Positions 17,230 to 25,407 of a DNA stretch of 64,000 bases are shown here, piece by piece. Origin of the DNA: Bauldia sp. (GTDB taxonomy: Bacteria > Pseudomonadota > Alphaproteobacteria > Rhizobiales > Kaistiaceae); the NCBI GenBank assembly GCA_026126065.1, contig JAHCJY010000003.1, forward strand, positions 124,001-188,000, read 5' to 3'. Position numbers and translations under genes: made by a program. Under the pieces are notes generated by a model that saw only the letters and a list, made by a program, of their open reading frames with translations, was not told the DNA's origin and did not search any database. Numbering within the stretch: the stretch's first letter is position 1; the number at the start of each line of letters is the position of its first letter.

Positions 17230-18624
17230 ATGAAGATCAGGACCTTCGCGCTCGCGGCCATGGCATTGATCACGGCCCCGGCCGCCCTCGCACAGACCTG
17301 CCAGAACGACCCGTCGCAGTTTCCGGCCTGGCTCGATGCATTCCGGGCCGAAGCGCGGGCAGCCGGCATCTCGGCGGGAGCCATCGCCGCGCTCGACGGC
17401 GTCCGGTTCGACCAGGGCATCGTCAACCGCGACCGGGCGCAGGGCGTCTTCGCGCAGACCTTCGTCGAATTCTCCGACAGGATGGTCAACTCCTACCGGC
17501 TCGAGCAGGGGGCCCGGCTGATCCGTGACAACGCGGCCCTGTTTGCCCGCATCGAGCAGGAGTTCGGCGTCCCGGCGCCGGTAATCGTTGCCTTCTGGGC
17601 ACTCGAGACCGATTTCGGCGCCAACACCGGCGATTTCGCGGTGATCCCCTCGATCGCAACCCTGGCCTTCGATTGCCGCCGGCCCGCCGAGTTCCGCCCG
17701 CACCTGCTCGACGCGCTCCGCCTGATCGAGCGCGGCGACCTTGCGCCGGCCGAGATGATCGGCGCCTGGGCGGGCGAACTCGGCCAGACCCAATTCCAGC
17801 CGAGCGACTATCTCGCCGCCGGCGTCGACTATGACGGCGACGGCAAGGTGAACCTGATCCGCTCCGTGCCGGACGTGCTGGCCTCGACGGCGAACCTCCT
17901 CCGCCAGCACGGCTGGCGCGCCGGCGAGCCGTGGCTTGAGGAGGTGCGCGTTCCGGCGTCGATGCCGTGGGAGCGGGCGGACGTCTCGATCCAGCATCCG
18001 GTGGCGGAATGGGCCGGCTGGGGCGTGACCCGCCGCGACGGCTCCGCCCTGCCGCAAAGCCGCGCGCCGGCGTCGCTCGTCCTGCCGATGGGCCGGAACG
18101 GCCCCGCTTTCCTCGCCTACGCGAACTTTCAGGTCTATCTCGAATGGAACCGGAGCCTGGTCTACTCGACGACGGCAGCCTATCTCGCCACCCGGCTTGC
18201 CGGTGCGCCGCGCGTCGATCCGCGCGGGCCGGTCGCGTCGCTGTCGATCGACCAGGCGCGCCAGCTCCAGACGATCCTCGCCGGGCAGGGTTTTGACGTC
18301 GGGCGGATCGACGGCATCATCGGCCTCCAGACCCGCGCCGCCGTCCGGTCGGTCCAGGTCCAGTATGGCCTTCCGGCGGACGGCTACCCGACCGCGGACC
18401 TCCTCGCCAGGCTCACCGGCGGCGTCGTGGCGACGACGCTGACCGCGGACGAGGCGCGCGAACTGCAGACGCTCCTCCTCCGCCAGGGCTTCGACATCGG
18501 CGCGGTTGACGGCGTCATCGGCGCGCGGACGCGGGCCGCGATCATGGAGATGCAGCGGCGCATGGGCATCGCCGCCGACGGCGTTGCCACGGCGGAATTC
18601 CTCGCCCGGCTGCGCGCGCTGTAG
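17230..18624 (+). CDS. Lytic murein transglycosylase (MltB-like) with two peptidoglycan-binding domains
   Basis: A 464-aa exported enzyme expected to cleave peptidoglycan glycan strands with 1,6-anhydro product formation. The ATG at 17230 gives a clean signal peptide ending ALAQ. The catalytic domain contains the active-site Glu in FWALETDFGANTG and the family segment AWAGELGQTQFQPSDY. The C-terminus holds two successive peptidoglycan-binding domains (LQTILAGQGFDVGRIDGIIG and the closely similar LQTLLLRQGFDIGAVDGVIG), where one is more usual. It stands alone on the plus strand after the methyltransferase. Confidence 0.93.
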   Translation: MKIRTFALAAMALITAPAALAQTCQNDPSQFPAWLDAFRAEARAAGISAGAIAALDGVRFDQGIVNRDRAQGVFAQTFVEFSDRMVNSYRLEQGARLIRDNAALFARIEQEFGVPAPVIVAFWALETDFGANTGDFAVIPSIATLAFDCRRPAEFRPHLLDALRLIERGDLAPAEMIGAWAGELGQTQFQPSDYLAAGVDYDGDGKVNLIRSVPDVLASTANLLRQHGWRAGEPWLEEVRVPASMPWERADVSIQHPVAEWAGWGVTRRDGSALPQSRAPASLVLPMGRNGPAFLAYANFQVYLEWNRSLVYSTTAAYLATRLAGAPRVDPRGPVASLSIDQARQLQTILAGQGFDVGRIDGIIGLQTRAAVRSVQVQYGLPADGYPTADLLARLTGGVVATTLTADEARELQTLLLRQGFDIGAVDGVIGARTRAAIMEMQRRMGIAADGVATAEFLARLRAL

Positions 18625-18724
18625 CCGCCGGCGGCGGGACGGCCGCGCCATGGGGTTTTGGCGAAACGCTGGGCTGCGCTAGAAGAGCGGTTCGGTCCGC
18701 CACCGCGGACGCGGAGTTTCTGCC

Positions 18725-19021
18725 ATGCCCTTCGATCTCAAGTCGATCGTCACCCACGATTCCACCGACAGCTGCGTCGCCTGCCGTGCGCAGGACATCG
18801 CCGCGCAGGTGCTCGTGCCGGCCGCGGAAGCGTGGGAATCGTCACACGGGCTGCCGCGTCACTCGGTGGCGCTGCACGGCGCGGCCGAGCTCCTCGGCCG
18901 CCTTCTCCAGGCAGGGGTCGAGCGGGAGGAACTCGAGCACGCGCTGACCACGCTGCTCGACGAGATCGAGGCGCAGCTCAGCGAGGACGCGACCATGGGG
19001 CCGACGCAGGGAACCGCCTGA
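18725..19021 (+). CDS. Conserved small protein of unknown function
   Basis: A 98-aa protein I do not recognise. It begins MPFDLKSIVTHDSTDSCVACRAQ, with a CVAC pair that could bind metal or form a disulfide, but no second cysteine pair. The C-terminal two thirds is predicted helical and acidic (REELEHALTTLLDEIEAQL). It is cytoplasmic by appearance. It is 12 bp upstream of the DUF486 membrane protein gene, so the two are probably cotranscribed. Confidence 0.65.
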   Translation: MPFDLKSIVTHDSTDSCVACRAQDIAAQVLVPAAEAWESSHGLPRHSVALHGAAELLGRLLQAGVEREELEHALTTLLDEIEAQLSEDATMGPTQGTA

Positions 19022-19033
19022 GGCCCGACCTCC

Positions 19034-19402
19034 ATGCAGTTCCTGACGAATCCGCAGGTTCTGCCGATCCTGCTCCTCGCCGTGTCGAACGTCTTCATGA
19101 CGGCGGCGTGGTACTGGCACCTGCGGTTCACCGGTTTCCCCATCGCCGGCGTCATTGCGATCAGCTGGGGTCTTGCGCTGATCGAGTATTGCTTCGCCGT
19201 GCCGGCGAACCGCATCGGCTATCAGGTCTACAGCGCGGCGGAGCTGAAGACGATCCAGGAGGTCATCACCCTCTCGGTCTTCGTCATCTTCTCGATCGTG
19301 TACCTGAAGGAGCCGCCGACCTGGAACCAGCTCGTCGGCTTCGTCTTCATCGGCATCGGCGCCGCGTTCATCTTCAAGAACACCGGCGCCGTGGCGCACT
19401 AG
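19034..19402 (+). CDS. DUF486 / DMT-like small membrane protein
   Basis: A 122-aa integral membrane protein with four hydrophobic helices (LPILLLAVSNVFMTAAWYW, IAGVIAISWGLALIEYCFAV, TLSVFVIFSIVYL, LVGFVFIGIGAAFIF). The segments EYCFAVPANRIGYQ and LKTIQEVITLSVFV are characteristic of the DUF486 family, distantly related to drug/metabolite transporters. Function is unknown. Its stop codon is embedded in a CTAG shared with the convergent hicB stop, so the two genes overlap by 4 bp. Confidence 0.85.
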   Translation: MQFLTNPQVLPILLLAVSNVFMTAAWYWHLRFTGFPIAGVIAISWGLALIEYCFAVPANRIGYQVYSAAELKTIQEVITLSVFVIFSIVYLKEPPTWNQLVGFVFIGIGAAFIFKNTGAVAH

Positions 19403-19623
19403 GCTGTCGCGACGTGCTTTGACGGGGCTGGGACATCGTGGCCGAGCCGTCGCGCCGCCGCGATCCACGCCTCGATCGCGTCGAGAACGTTCTCAACCGC
19501 CTCCTGCGGGGTCTCGCCGTCGCTCATGCATCCGTCCAGGTCGGGGGCCCGCGCACCAAAGCCGCCGCCGTCCTCCGGGGACAAGGGCTCGATGATGACC
19601 GGATATCGCAATGCCAGCTTCAT
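19399..19623 (-). CDS. hicB: HicB-type antitoxin
   Basis: A 74-aa protein with the HicB partial-RNase-H-like fold: YPVIIEPLSPEDGGGFGARAPDLDGC, then a helix with GETPQEAVENVLDAIEAWI. It lacks a long C-terminal DNA-binding domain, so it is a short HicB. It should neutralise HicA. The ATG at 19623 overlaps the hicA stop (ATGA), and the frame extending further upstream is antisense noise over hicA. Its stop shares a CTAG with the convergent membrane protein gene. Confidence 0.88.
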   Translation of the reverse strand: MKLALRYPVIIEPLSPEDGGGFGARAPDLDGCMSDGETPQEAVENVLDAIEAWIAAARRLGHDVPAPSKHVATA

Positions 19624-19862
19624 GGGTGCCTCGCCGCGTCGATGAATGACACCCGCATCTTGATATATACGGGCTTGATCGGCCGGCGCGAAGGGATCGT
19701 GATTTTCCGGGCGACGCGGGGGTGGCCGACGCCGTAGTAGTGCGAGCCGCCGCCGAGGGGTGGTTGGCAGAGCAGGTCGAACTCCCGGCAAACCGCGATC
19801 ACGTCCTCGATCGTCCAGTCCGCGCGAGGATTCTGCCGCATCTGTTCGAGACGTCTGCTCAC
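19620..19862 (-). CDS. hicA: HicA-type mRNA interferase toxin
   Basis: An 80-aa toxin with a double-stranded-RNA-binding-like fold. It shows the catalytic-histidine region GGGSHYYG and the strand RKITIPSRRPIKP characteristic of HicA. HicA toxins cleave mRNA and are blocked by HicB. The order hicA then hicB, with a 4-bp ATGA overlap, is the usual one. About 200 bp upstream to the PBP gene end is non-coding and should carry the promoter; no clear operator was picked out. Confidence 0.87.
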   Translation of the reverse strand: MSRRLEQMRQNPRADWTIEDVIAVCREFDLLCQPPLGGGSHYYGVGHPRVARKITIPSRRPIKPVYIKMRVSFIDAARHP

Positions 19863-20064
19863 GTCGGCTGCCTTTCGCCTTCGGCATGTAGCCTGCTCGC
19901 GGAGCTACTCAACGACGATCTTCTCGATGGCGACGAGGGGTGATCGAACGTCGTCCTTCGCTGCTCGAACAATTCCTGGTGCCGGGAGTGCCGGTCGTTC
20001 CGTCGTCGGGGCGCGCCGAACTCGCCCCCCCGCGAGCATCCTCGCGAAGGCGCGCCGCGCTCCG

Positions 20065-22602
20065 CTACCCGCCGAACAGGCGGCGGAAGAAGCCGGGCTG
20101 CTGCTGCTGGACCGGGGGCTGCACCACGCCGGTCGGCGGCAGCACCACCTGGCCGTTGCCGATCTGGCCGGGCGGCACGGGCGGCTGGACGACTCCATTC
20201 GGGCCGACGACCTGTCCCGTCCCATATTGCGGGTACGTGGTCTGCGGGTACGTTTGCGCCGGATAGGTCTGCTGCGGATAGGTCTGCGTGCCCGCGGGCG
20301 CCGCGCCGGGGACCGCGGTCGGATCGTAGCGCGGATCGTAGGCCGGATTGTAGCGGTCGACGGCTGCCGGGTAGGCCTGCTGCCCGGTGGTGACCGCGCC
20401 GGCGGGAGCGACGCCCGCCGCCGTCGTGCCGGGCGCCGGCACCTCGTAGGTCTGGCCGTTGAGGCCCTGCTGGTACCACCGGCCGTCGAGCGCCTGGTAG
20501 GGCTGGCCGGCGACGCCGCCCGGCACGCCGCCAGCATTGATGGCGTCGAGGATGGTCTGCGGCGGCGCCGCATTCGGGTCGTAGCCGTTGGCGTTGCGGT
20601 AGAGGTAGTTGCCCGGAAGCGGGTTCGCGGTCACGCCCTCATGCGCCTCGTTCATGTACTCGCCGAAGATCGCCGAGGGCAGGTTGCCACCGGACGCGCG
20701 GTTGGTCGGGTCGTTGTCGTCGTTGCCCACCCAGACGCCGGTGACGAGATGCGACGTGTATCCGATGAACCAGGCGTCGCGGAATTCCTGGCTCGTGCCG
20801 GTCTTGCCGGCGGCATCCCAGCCGTTGATGACCGCGCCGCGGCCGGTGCCGGATTGAAGCGTCTCGCGCATCATCGAGTTCATCATCCCGACATACTGGA
20901 TGTCGACCGCCGGACCGGGTCCGCCACCGGTGCGCTGGTAGAGGACGTCGCCGTCCTCCGTGGTGATGCGGCGGATGACGTAAGGCAGGACGCCGTTGCC
21001 GCCATTGGCGAAGGCAGCGTAGGCGCCGGTCATGTCGAGCACTGAAACCTCGGACGTGCCGAGCGCGATCGAGGGGTTCGGCGCCATCGGCGTCGTGATG
21101 CCAAGACGCCGCGCGGTGGCGACGACCGAGGCAGCGCCCACTTCCTGCGTCAGCTGCACCGAGACGGTGTTCAGCGACAGCGCGAGCGCGCGCTGTAGCG
21201 AAACGGGTCCGAGATACTCGCCCGAATAGTTCTGTGGCGACCAGCCATTGATGGTCACGGGCTGGTCGACACGGACGGTCTCCGGCACGAGGCCGTGCTC
21301 GAGCGCGGTGAGGTAGACGAACGGCTTGAACGACGAACCCGGCTGCCGCCGCGCATTGACCGCGCGGTTGAACTGGCTTGCGGCATAGTCGCGGCCGCCG
21401 ACCAGGGCGCGCACCGCCCCGTCGGGGCTCATCGAGACGAGCGCCGCCTGGGTGACGTTCATCGCCTCGCCCTGTTCGGCGAGGCGGGCTTCGACCGCGT
21501 TCGCCGCCATCTCCTGGAGGCGCGGGTCGATGGTGGTGTCGATGATGATGTCGCCGCGCACGGTGCCGACGAAGTCGGGCACGAGCTCGGCCACCCAGTC
21601 GGCGATGTAGGAGCCGCTGCTGCTGGCGCGGGAGACGGCGACAACCTCGCCCTCACGGGCAAGGTCGGCCTCGCGCTGCGTGATGTAGCCTTCCTCGACC
21701 ATCGAACGGAGGACGAGGCGCTGCCGCTCGCGTGCGGCATCGGGGTTCGTGTCGGGAGCGTAGCGGGCCGGCGCCGGCAGGATGCCGGCAAGCGTCGACG
21801 CCTCGGCGAGCGTGAGCTGCGTCGCCGGCTTGCCGAAATAGCGCCGCGCGGCGGCGTCGATGCCGGTGGCGCCGGCACCGAAATAGACGCGGTTGAGGTA
21901 CATCTCGAGGATGTCTGCCTTCGAGTACTGCACCTCGAGCCAGACGGCGAGGATCGCCTCCTGGATCTTGCGCTCGGTCGACCGCTCGGTCGTCAGGAAC
22001 AGGGTGCGCGCGAGCTGCTGCGTGATCGTCGAAGCGCCGGCGAGCTGGTTGCCCGAGGTGACCGAAGTGTAGACGACGCGGACAAGTCCGATCGGATCAA
22101 CGCCGGGATGGCCGTAGAAGCGGCGGTCTTCCGCGGCGATGATCGCCTGCGCGACATAGTCCGGCAGTTCCTCGAGCGTGACGTTCTCGCCGCCGGTATC
22201 GCCGCGGTTGGCGATCAGCGTCCCGTCGGCCGCGAGGATCTGGTAGTTCGGTGGCCGCTCCGGCACCGCCCAGGTCGTGATGTTGGGGAGCTTGGAGGCG
22301 TAGTAGCCCAGCACCGTCATGCCGGCGAGGAAGAGGACCGCCGAGATCAGCAGGAACCAGCGGAACGCGCGGCGGAGGACGCCGGGCTTCCGCTTCTTCG
22401 GGCCGCGGGTGCGGTGGGTGCGGCCGTCGGGCTCGATGACCTCAACGACGCGTGCGCGGGTCGAGGCGCTACGGCGCGGACGCGGCGAGCCGCCGGGACG
22501 GTCCGCCTCGTCGAGGCCGATGTCGAGATCGCCCGCGCGGCGGTTGGTCTTTCCGCGGAGGGCCGGCTCGATCCGTTCGACGCGGCGCCGGTTCCTGGCC
22601 AT
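20065..22602 (-). CDS. PBP1A-type bifunctional penicillin-binding protein (glycosyltransferase/transpeptidase)
   Basis: An 845-aa class A PBP that polymerises and cross-links peptidoglycan in the periplasm. A charged cytoplasmic tail (1-78) precedes one membrane helix (about 80-100). The GT51 domain has catalytic E158 in AAEDRRFYGHPG and the motif ASTITQQLART. The transpeptidase domain has SSFKPF (SxxK, about residue 422), SLN and KTGTS (about 600). The last 200 residues are Pro/Gln/Tyr-rich with short repeats such as TYPQ and PAQTYPQ, an unstructured tail. A CtrA-type site lies 79-93 bp upstream of the start, suggesting cell-cycle control. Confidence 0.95.
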   Translation of the reverse strand: MARNRRRVERIEPALRGKTNRRAGDLDIGLDEADRPGGSPRPRRSASTRARVVEVIEPDGRTHRTRGPKKRKPGVLRRAFRWFLLISAVLFLAGMTVLGYYASKLPNITTWAVPERPPNYQILAADGTLIANRGDTGGENVTLEELPDYVAQAIIAAEDRRFYGHPGVDPIGLVRVVYTSVTSGNQLAGASTITQQLARTLFLTTERSTERKIQEAILAVWLEVQYSKADILEMYLNRVYFGAGATGIDAAARRYFGKPATQLTLAEASTLAGILPAPARYAPDTNPDAARERQRLVLRSMVEEGYITQREADLAREGEVVAVSRASSSGSYIADWVAELVPDFVGTVRGDIIIDTTIDPRLQEMAANAVEARLAEQGEAMNVTQAALVSMSPDGAVRALVGGRDYAASQFNRAVNARRQPGSSFKPFVYLTALEHGLVPETVRVDQPVTINGWSPQNYSGEYLGPVSLQRALALSLNTVSVQLTQEVGAASVVATARRLGITTPMAPNPSIALGTSEVSVLDMTGAYAAFANGGNGVLPYVIRRITTEDGDVLYQRTGGGPGPAVDIQYVGMMNSMMRETLQSGTGRGAVINGWDAAGKTGTSQEFRDAWFIGYTSHLVTGVWVGNDDNDPTNRASGGNLPSAIFGEYMNEAHEGVTANPLPGNYLYRNANGYDPNAAPPQTILDAINAGGVPGGVAGQPYQALDGRWYQQGLNGQTYEVPAPGTTAAGVAPAGAVTTGQQAYPAAVDRYNPAYDPRYDPTAVPGAAPAGTQTYPQQTYPAQTYPQTTYPQYGTGQVVGPNGVVQPPVPPGQIGNGQVVLPPTGVVQPPVQQQQPGFFRRLFGG

Positions 22603-22680
22603 GAAGTCCGTCTGTGTGATTTCGCCCGCGCGGCCCTGAGCAGCCCCACCTGGATGTTGGTGAACGCTAATTGCGGCCGT

Positions 22681-22695
22681 TTAACGTGTCGTTAA
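22681..22695. promoter_or_regulatory. Full CtrA-type binding site upstream of the PBP1A gene
   Basis: TTAA (22681-22684), seven bases, TTAA (22692-22695): an exact match to the CtrA full-site pattern TTAA-N7-TTAA, 79-93 bp upstream of the PBP1A start codon. Such matches are rare by chance in DNA this GC-rich. A second TTAA pair nearby (22739-22751) has 5-bp spacing and does not fit. CtrA is known as the cell-cycle master regulator of alphaproteobacteria; binding here is inferred. Confidence 0.55.
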
Positions 22696-22761
22696 GGACG
22701 GAAGCGCGGCAGGAATGTGGTGCCTCCGCCCCAGCGGTTTAAGGCGCTTAACCGTAGCCCG

Positions 22762-24624
22762 TCAGGCGACGGCGGGCACGTGCTTCGGCGCCGCAGCGGC
22801 GAGCGCTTCCCGGAGGCGCTCCGACGTCACCGGCTTCTGGGCGAAGTCGTCGAACCCGGCTGCTGTCGCCAGTTCGCGGCTTTCCGGCCGGCCATCGGCG
22901 GTGACGGCGATGAGGCGCGTGCGGCGGGGCCCGCCCGCCTCCGTCGCCCGCACCTCCCGCGCGATCTCGAGCCCGCTGAGGCCGGGGAGGTGGACGTCGA
23001 GGAGGATGGCGTCGAACCTTTGCCCCCGCGCGGCGGCAAGCGCCGCCTCGCCGTCCGTCGCCTCGGTCACCTCATGGCCGAGCCGCACGAGGAGCGATCG
23101 GAGAAGGAGCGCATTGATCTCGTCATCCTCGGCGAGGAGCACCTTCAGCCCGGCGGTCATTCGGCGCGGCGCGGGCGAAGGGCTGCGCCGGTCGCCCGGA
23201 TCGGCGCCGAAGCCGCCGTCGTCCCCGGCGAGCCGGGCGGCGATACGGAGCAGCGATTCCCGCCTGACGGGACGTACGAGATACGCGTCGAAGCCGGCGG
23301 AGCGAAGCTCCGCCTCGGCCTGGCGGCGGCCGGGCGGAACGAGGATCGCCGCCGGAAGACGGCGTCCGGCCGCCTCCCTGATCGTCGCGAGCGCGGCGGC
23401 CGCATCGCCCACCATGCGCGGGTCGACGAGAATGAAGTCGTAGGGCTCGCCGGCTGCTGCGGCAGCGCCCGCAAGGGCGGCGACGTCGGCGACGGCGGAA
23501 GTCGCCCGCAGCGTCCCGCCCGCCGCCGCGATCTGCCCGGCGGCTACCTTGGGCGCAAGGCCCGGGGGGGCGAGGATGATCCCTTTCCGGCCGGCAAGGC
23601 CGGGTTCCTGTGCCGCGGGCGTCGAGACCGCCTCCGCCGGGATCGCGAACGCGAAGGCGGCGCCACCGTCCGGCCGGTCCGCGACGCTGATATCGCCCCC
23701 CATGCCGCGGACGATCCGGCGCGAGATCGAGAGGCCCAGCCCCGACCCCCGGCGGACCGGATCGGTGGCGACGGGCGAGAATTCGGCGAAGATCGTCTCG
23801 GCCGCATCCGCCGGAATGCCGGGTCCGGTGTCCTCGACTGCGAAGTGAAGCCCGCCAGGCGCTAGGCCGATCCTGAGCGCTACTCCGCCGCGATCGGTGA
23901 ACTTGACCGCGTTGGCCACCAGGTTGATGAGCACCTGGCGAAGGCGCGGCCCGTCGAGGAGGGCCGTCGCCGGCACGTCGGCCTCGACATCGGCCGAAAG
24001 GTCGATGTCCTTGGCCTCGGCGCGGGTCGCGAACAGTTCCACGACCTCCTCGGCAAGACGGGTGACCGGCGTCGGCTGCGGATTGATGCTGAAGCGGCCG
24101 GCCTCGATCTTGGCAAAGTCGAGCATGTCGTCGACGAGGCCGAGCATCAGTTCGCCGGACGTCTTCACGGCCTGGGCGAACGTCTCCTGCTCGGGCGAAA
24201 GCGGCGTATCGAGAAGCACCGTCGACAGGCCGAGGACGCCCGACAGCGGCGTCCGAAGTTCGTGGCTCACCGTGGCGAGGACGCGCGACTTCGCCTCGCT
24301 CGCTGCCTCGGCGCGCCGGCGACCGTCCGCCGTCCTGCGGAAATGCTCGGCGATGTCGGACATCTCCCAGCGGCGGTCCGCCTCGCGCTCGCTCTCGGGG
24401 AGGAGATCTTCCGCAAAGTCGCGGGCTGCGGCCCGCTTCCACAGCAGCGCCATCGTGCCCGCGCCGAGGAGGACGCCGAGCAGGCAGGCTGCCACGGCGA
24501 ATTCGGGCAGGAGGAAGACGAGCGCAACGGGGGGGAGGGCCGCCGCGACGAGGGCGAGGGCAATGAAGGCCGCGCGCGTGAAACGCGCCGACCGTTCCGA
24601 TCTCGCTCTCTCAGTCAGCGCCAC
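22762..24624 (-). CDS. Hybrid sensor histidine kinase with C-terminal receiver
   Basis: A 620-aa inner-membrane kinase. Two hydrophobic helices (about 18-62) form a short hairpin without a large periplasmic sensor. A HisKA domain carries the phospho-acceptor H121 in VSHELRTPL. The HATPase domain has NLVANAVKF, EDTGPGIP and GSGLGLSISR. A first receiver-like domain (about 345-465) lacks the acidic pair at its start and looks degenerate. A canonical receiver (about 494-610) has EDDEIN, D543 in LLDVHLP and K597 in KPV. No partner regulator gene is adjacent; the output probably goes through a phosphotransfer protein elsewhere. Confidence 0.93.
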   Translation of the reverse strand: MALTERARSERSARFTRAAFIALALVAAALPPVALVFLLPEFAVAACLLGVLLGAGTMALLWKRAAARDFAEDLLPESEREADRRWEMSDIAEHFRRTADGRRRAEAASEAKSRVLATVSHELRTPLSGVLGLSTVLLDTPLSPEQETFAQAVKTSGELMLGLVDDMLDFAKIEAGRFSINPQPTPVTRLAEEVVELFATRAEAKDIDLSADVEADVPATALLDGPRLRQVLINLVANAVKFTDRGGVALRIGLAPGGLHFAVEDTGPGIPADAAETIFAEFSPVATDPVRRGSGLGLSISRRIVRGMGGDISVADRPDGGAAFAFAIPAEAVSTPAAQEPGLAGRKGIILAPPGLAPKVAAGQIAAAGGTLRATSAVADVAALAGAAAAAGEPYDFILVDPRMVGDAAAALATIREAAGRRLPAAILVPPGRRQAEAELRSAGFDAYLVRPVRRESLLRIAARLAGDDGGFGADPGDRRSPSPAPRRMTAGLKVLLAEDDEINALLLRSLLVRLGHEVTEATDGEAALAAARGQRFDAILLDVHLPGLSGLEIAREVRATEAGGPRRTRLIAVTADGRPESRELATAAGFDDFAQKPVTSERLREALAAAAPKHVPAVA

Positions 24625-24672
24625 GGCGGCGGACCCCCTGGTCCCGCGTTGCGGGAGAGGGAGGATGCACGC

Positions 24673-25314
24673 TCAGCCTTTCGATTTGCTTGATGCCGGC
24701 GCCATAGCGGCCTCGGGGAGGAGCCCGGCGACGATCGACCTGATCCGCGCGGCGTTTGCGCCCGATGAGGTATCCACCGGGAGGCCAAGGAGGGCGCGGA
24801 CCATCCTGTCGCCGACGACGCGCTCGATGAACGCCGGGGCGACGGCGTTCGCACGCTCGACGCCGATCCGGCCGGCGAGAAAGTCCGACAGCGTCCCGGT
24901 GACATGGCCGATCACGGCATCGAACACGGCCCGGCCGAGATGCGGAAACCGCTCCGCCTCGGCGATGACCATGCGGTGCATCGCCAGCACCTCCGGCGAT
25001 ACCATCATGCCGGTGATGCCCTCGCCGAAGAAGACGAGCGCTTCCGGGAGCGGCAGTTCCGCGATGCGCGCGAGGCCGGCGGCGATCTCCTGCGGGTCGC
25101 GGCGAAGCGCCACCACGGCCTCGAACAGCTCCTCCTTGCTGTGGGCGTGCCGGTAGAGCGTCGCCACGGAGACGCCGGCCGATGCCGCGATGCCCGCCAT
25201 CGTCGCGTCGCCGAATCCCTTCTCGAGGAATTCGCGGCGCGCTGCCGCAAGGATCGCCGCCTGCTTTCGGGCCAGCAATCCCGCCTTGGGGTCATTTTCC
25301 GTCCATTCGCGCAT
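24673..25314 (-). CDS. TetR/AcrR-family transcriptional regulator
   Basis: A 213-aa regulator with an N-terminal TetR helix-turn-helix: ILAAARREFLEKGFGDATM, IAASAGVSVATLYRHAHSKE, ELFEAVV. The C-terminal ligand domain resembles those of other AcrR proteins but gives no ligand. The ATG at 25314 (MREWTEND) is preferred, because the frame start 42 bases further upstream would lie over the promoter. It is divergent from an NAD(P)-binding oxidoreductase-like gene, and a 21-bp palindrome in the spacer is the likely operator for both. Confidence 0.92.
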   Translation of the reverse strand: MREWTENDPKAGLLARKQAAILAAARREFLEKGFGDATMAGIAASAGVSVATLYRHAHSKEELFEAVVALRRDPQEIAAGLARIAELPLPEALVFFGEGITGMMVSPEVLAMHRMVIAEAERFPHLGRAVFDAVIGHVTGTLSDFLAGRIGVERANAVAPAFIERVVGDRMVRALLGLPVDTSSGANAARIRSIVAGLLPEAAMAPASSKSKG

Positions 25315-25359
25315 CGTCAGCCCTTGCCGAGCCGCCCGAGGGCACGATATGACCAATAC

Positions 25360-25380
25360 GAAACGAAACGGTTTCGTTTC
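25360..25380. promoter_or_regulatory. TetR-type operator palindrome in a divergent promoter
   Basis: GAAACGAAAC, one central G, GTTTCGTTTC: a perfect 21-bp inverted repeat in the 93-bp space between the tetR and NAD(P)-binding genes. The dyad size fits a TetR dimer. Repression of both genes, relieved by an unknown ligand, is inferred. Confidence 0.72.
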
Positions 25381-25407
25381 ATGTGTTTCGCCCGCCGGGA
25401 GGGATTC

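Noticed and set aside
22739..22751. Second CtrA site near the PBP1A promoter
   Set aside because: The two TTAA half-sites are spaced by 5 bp rather than 7, and they lie at the 3' end of the histidine kinase gene.
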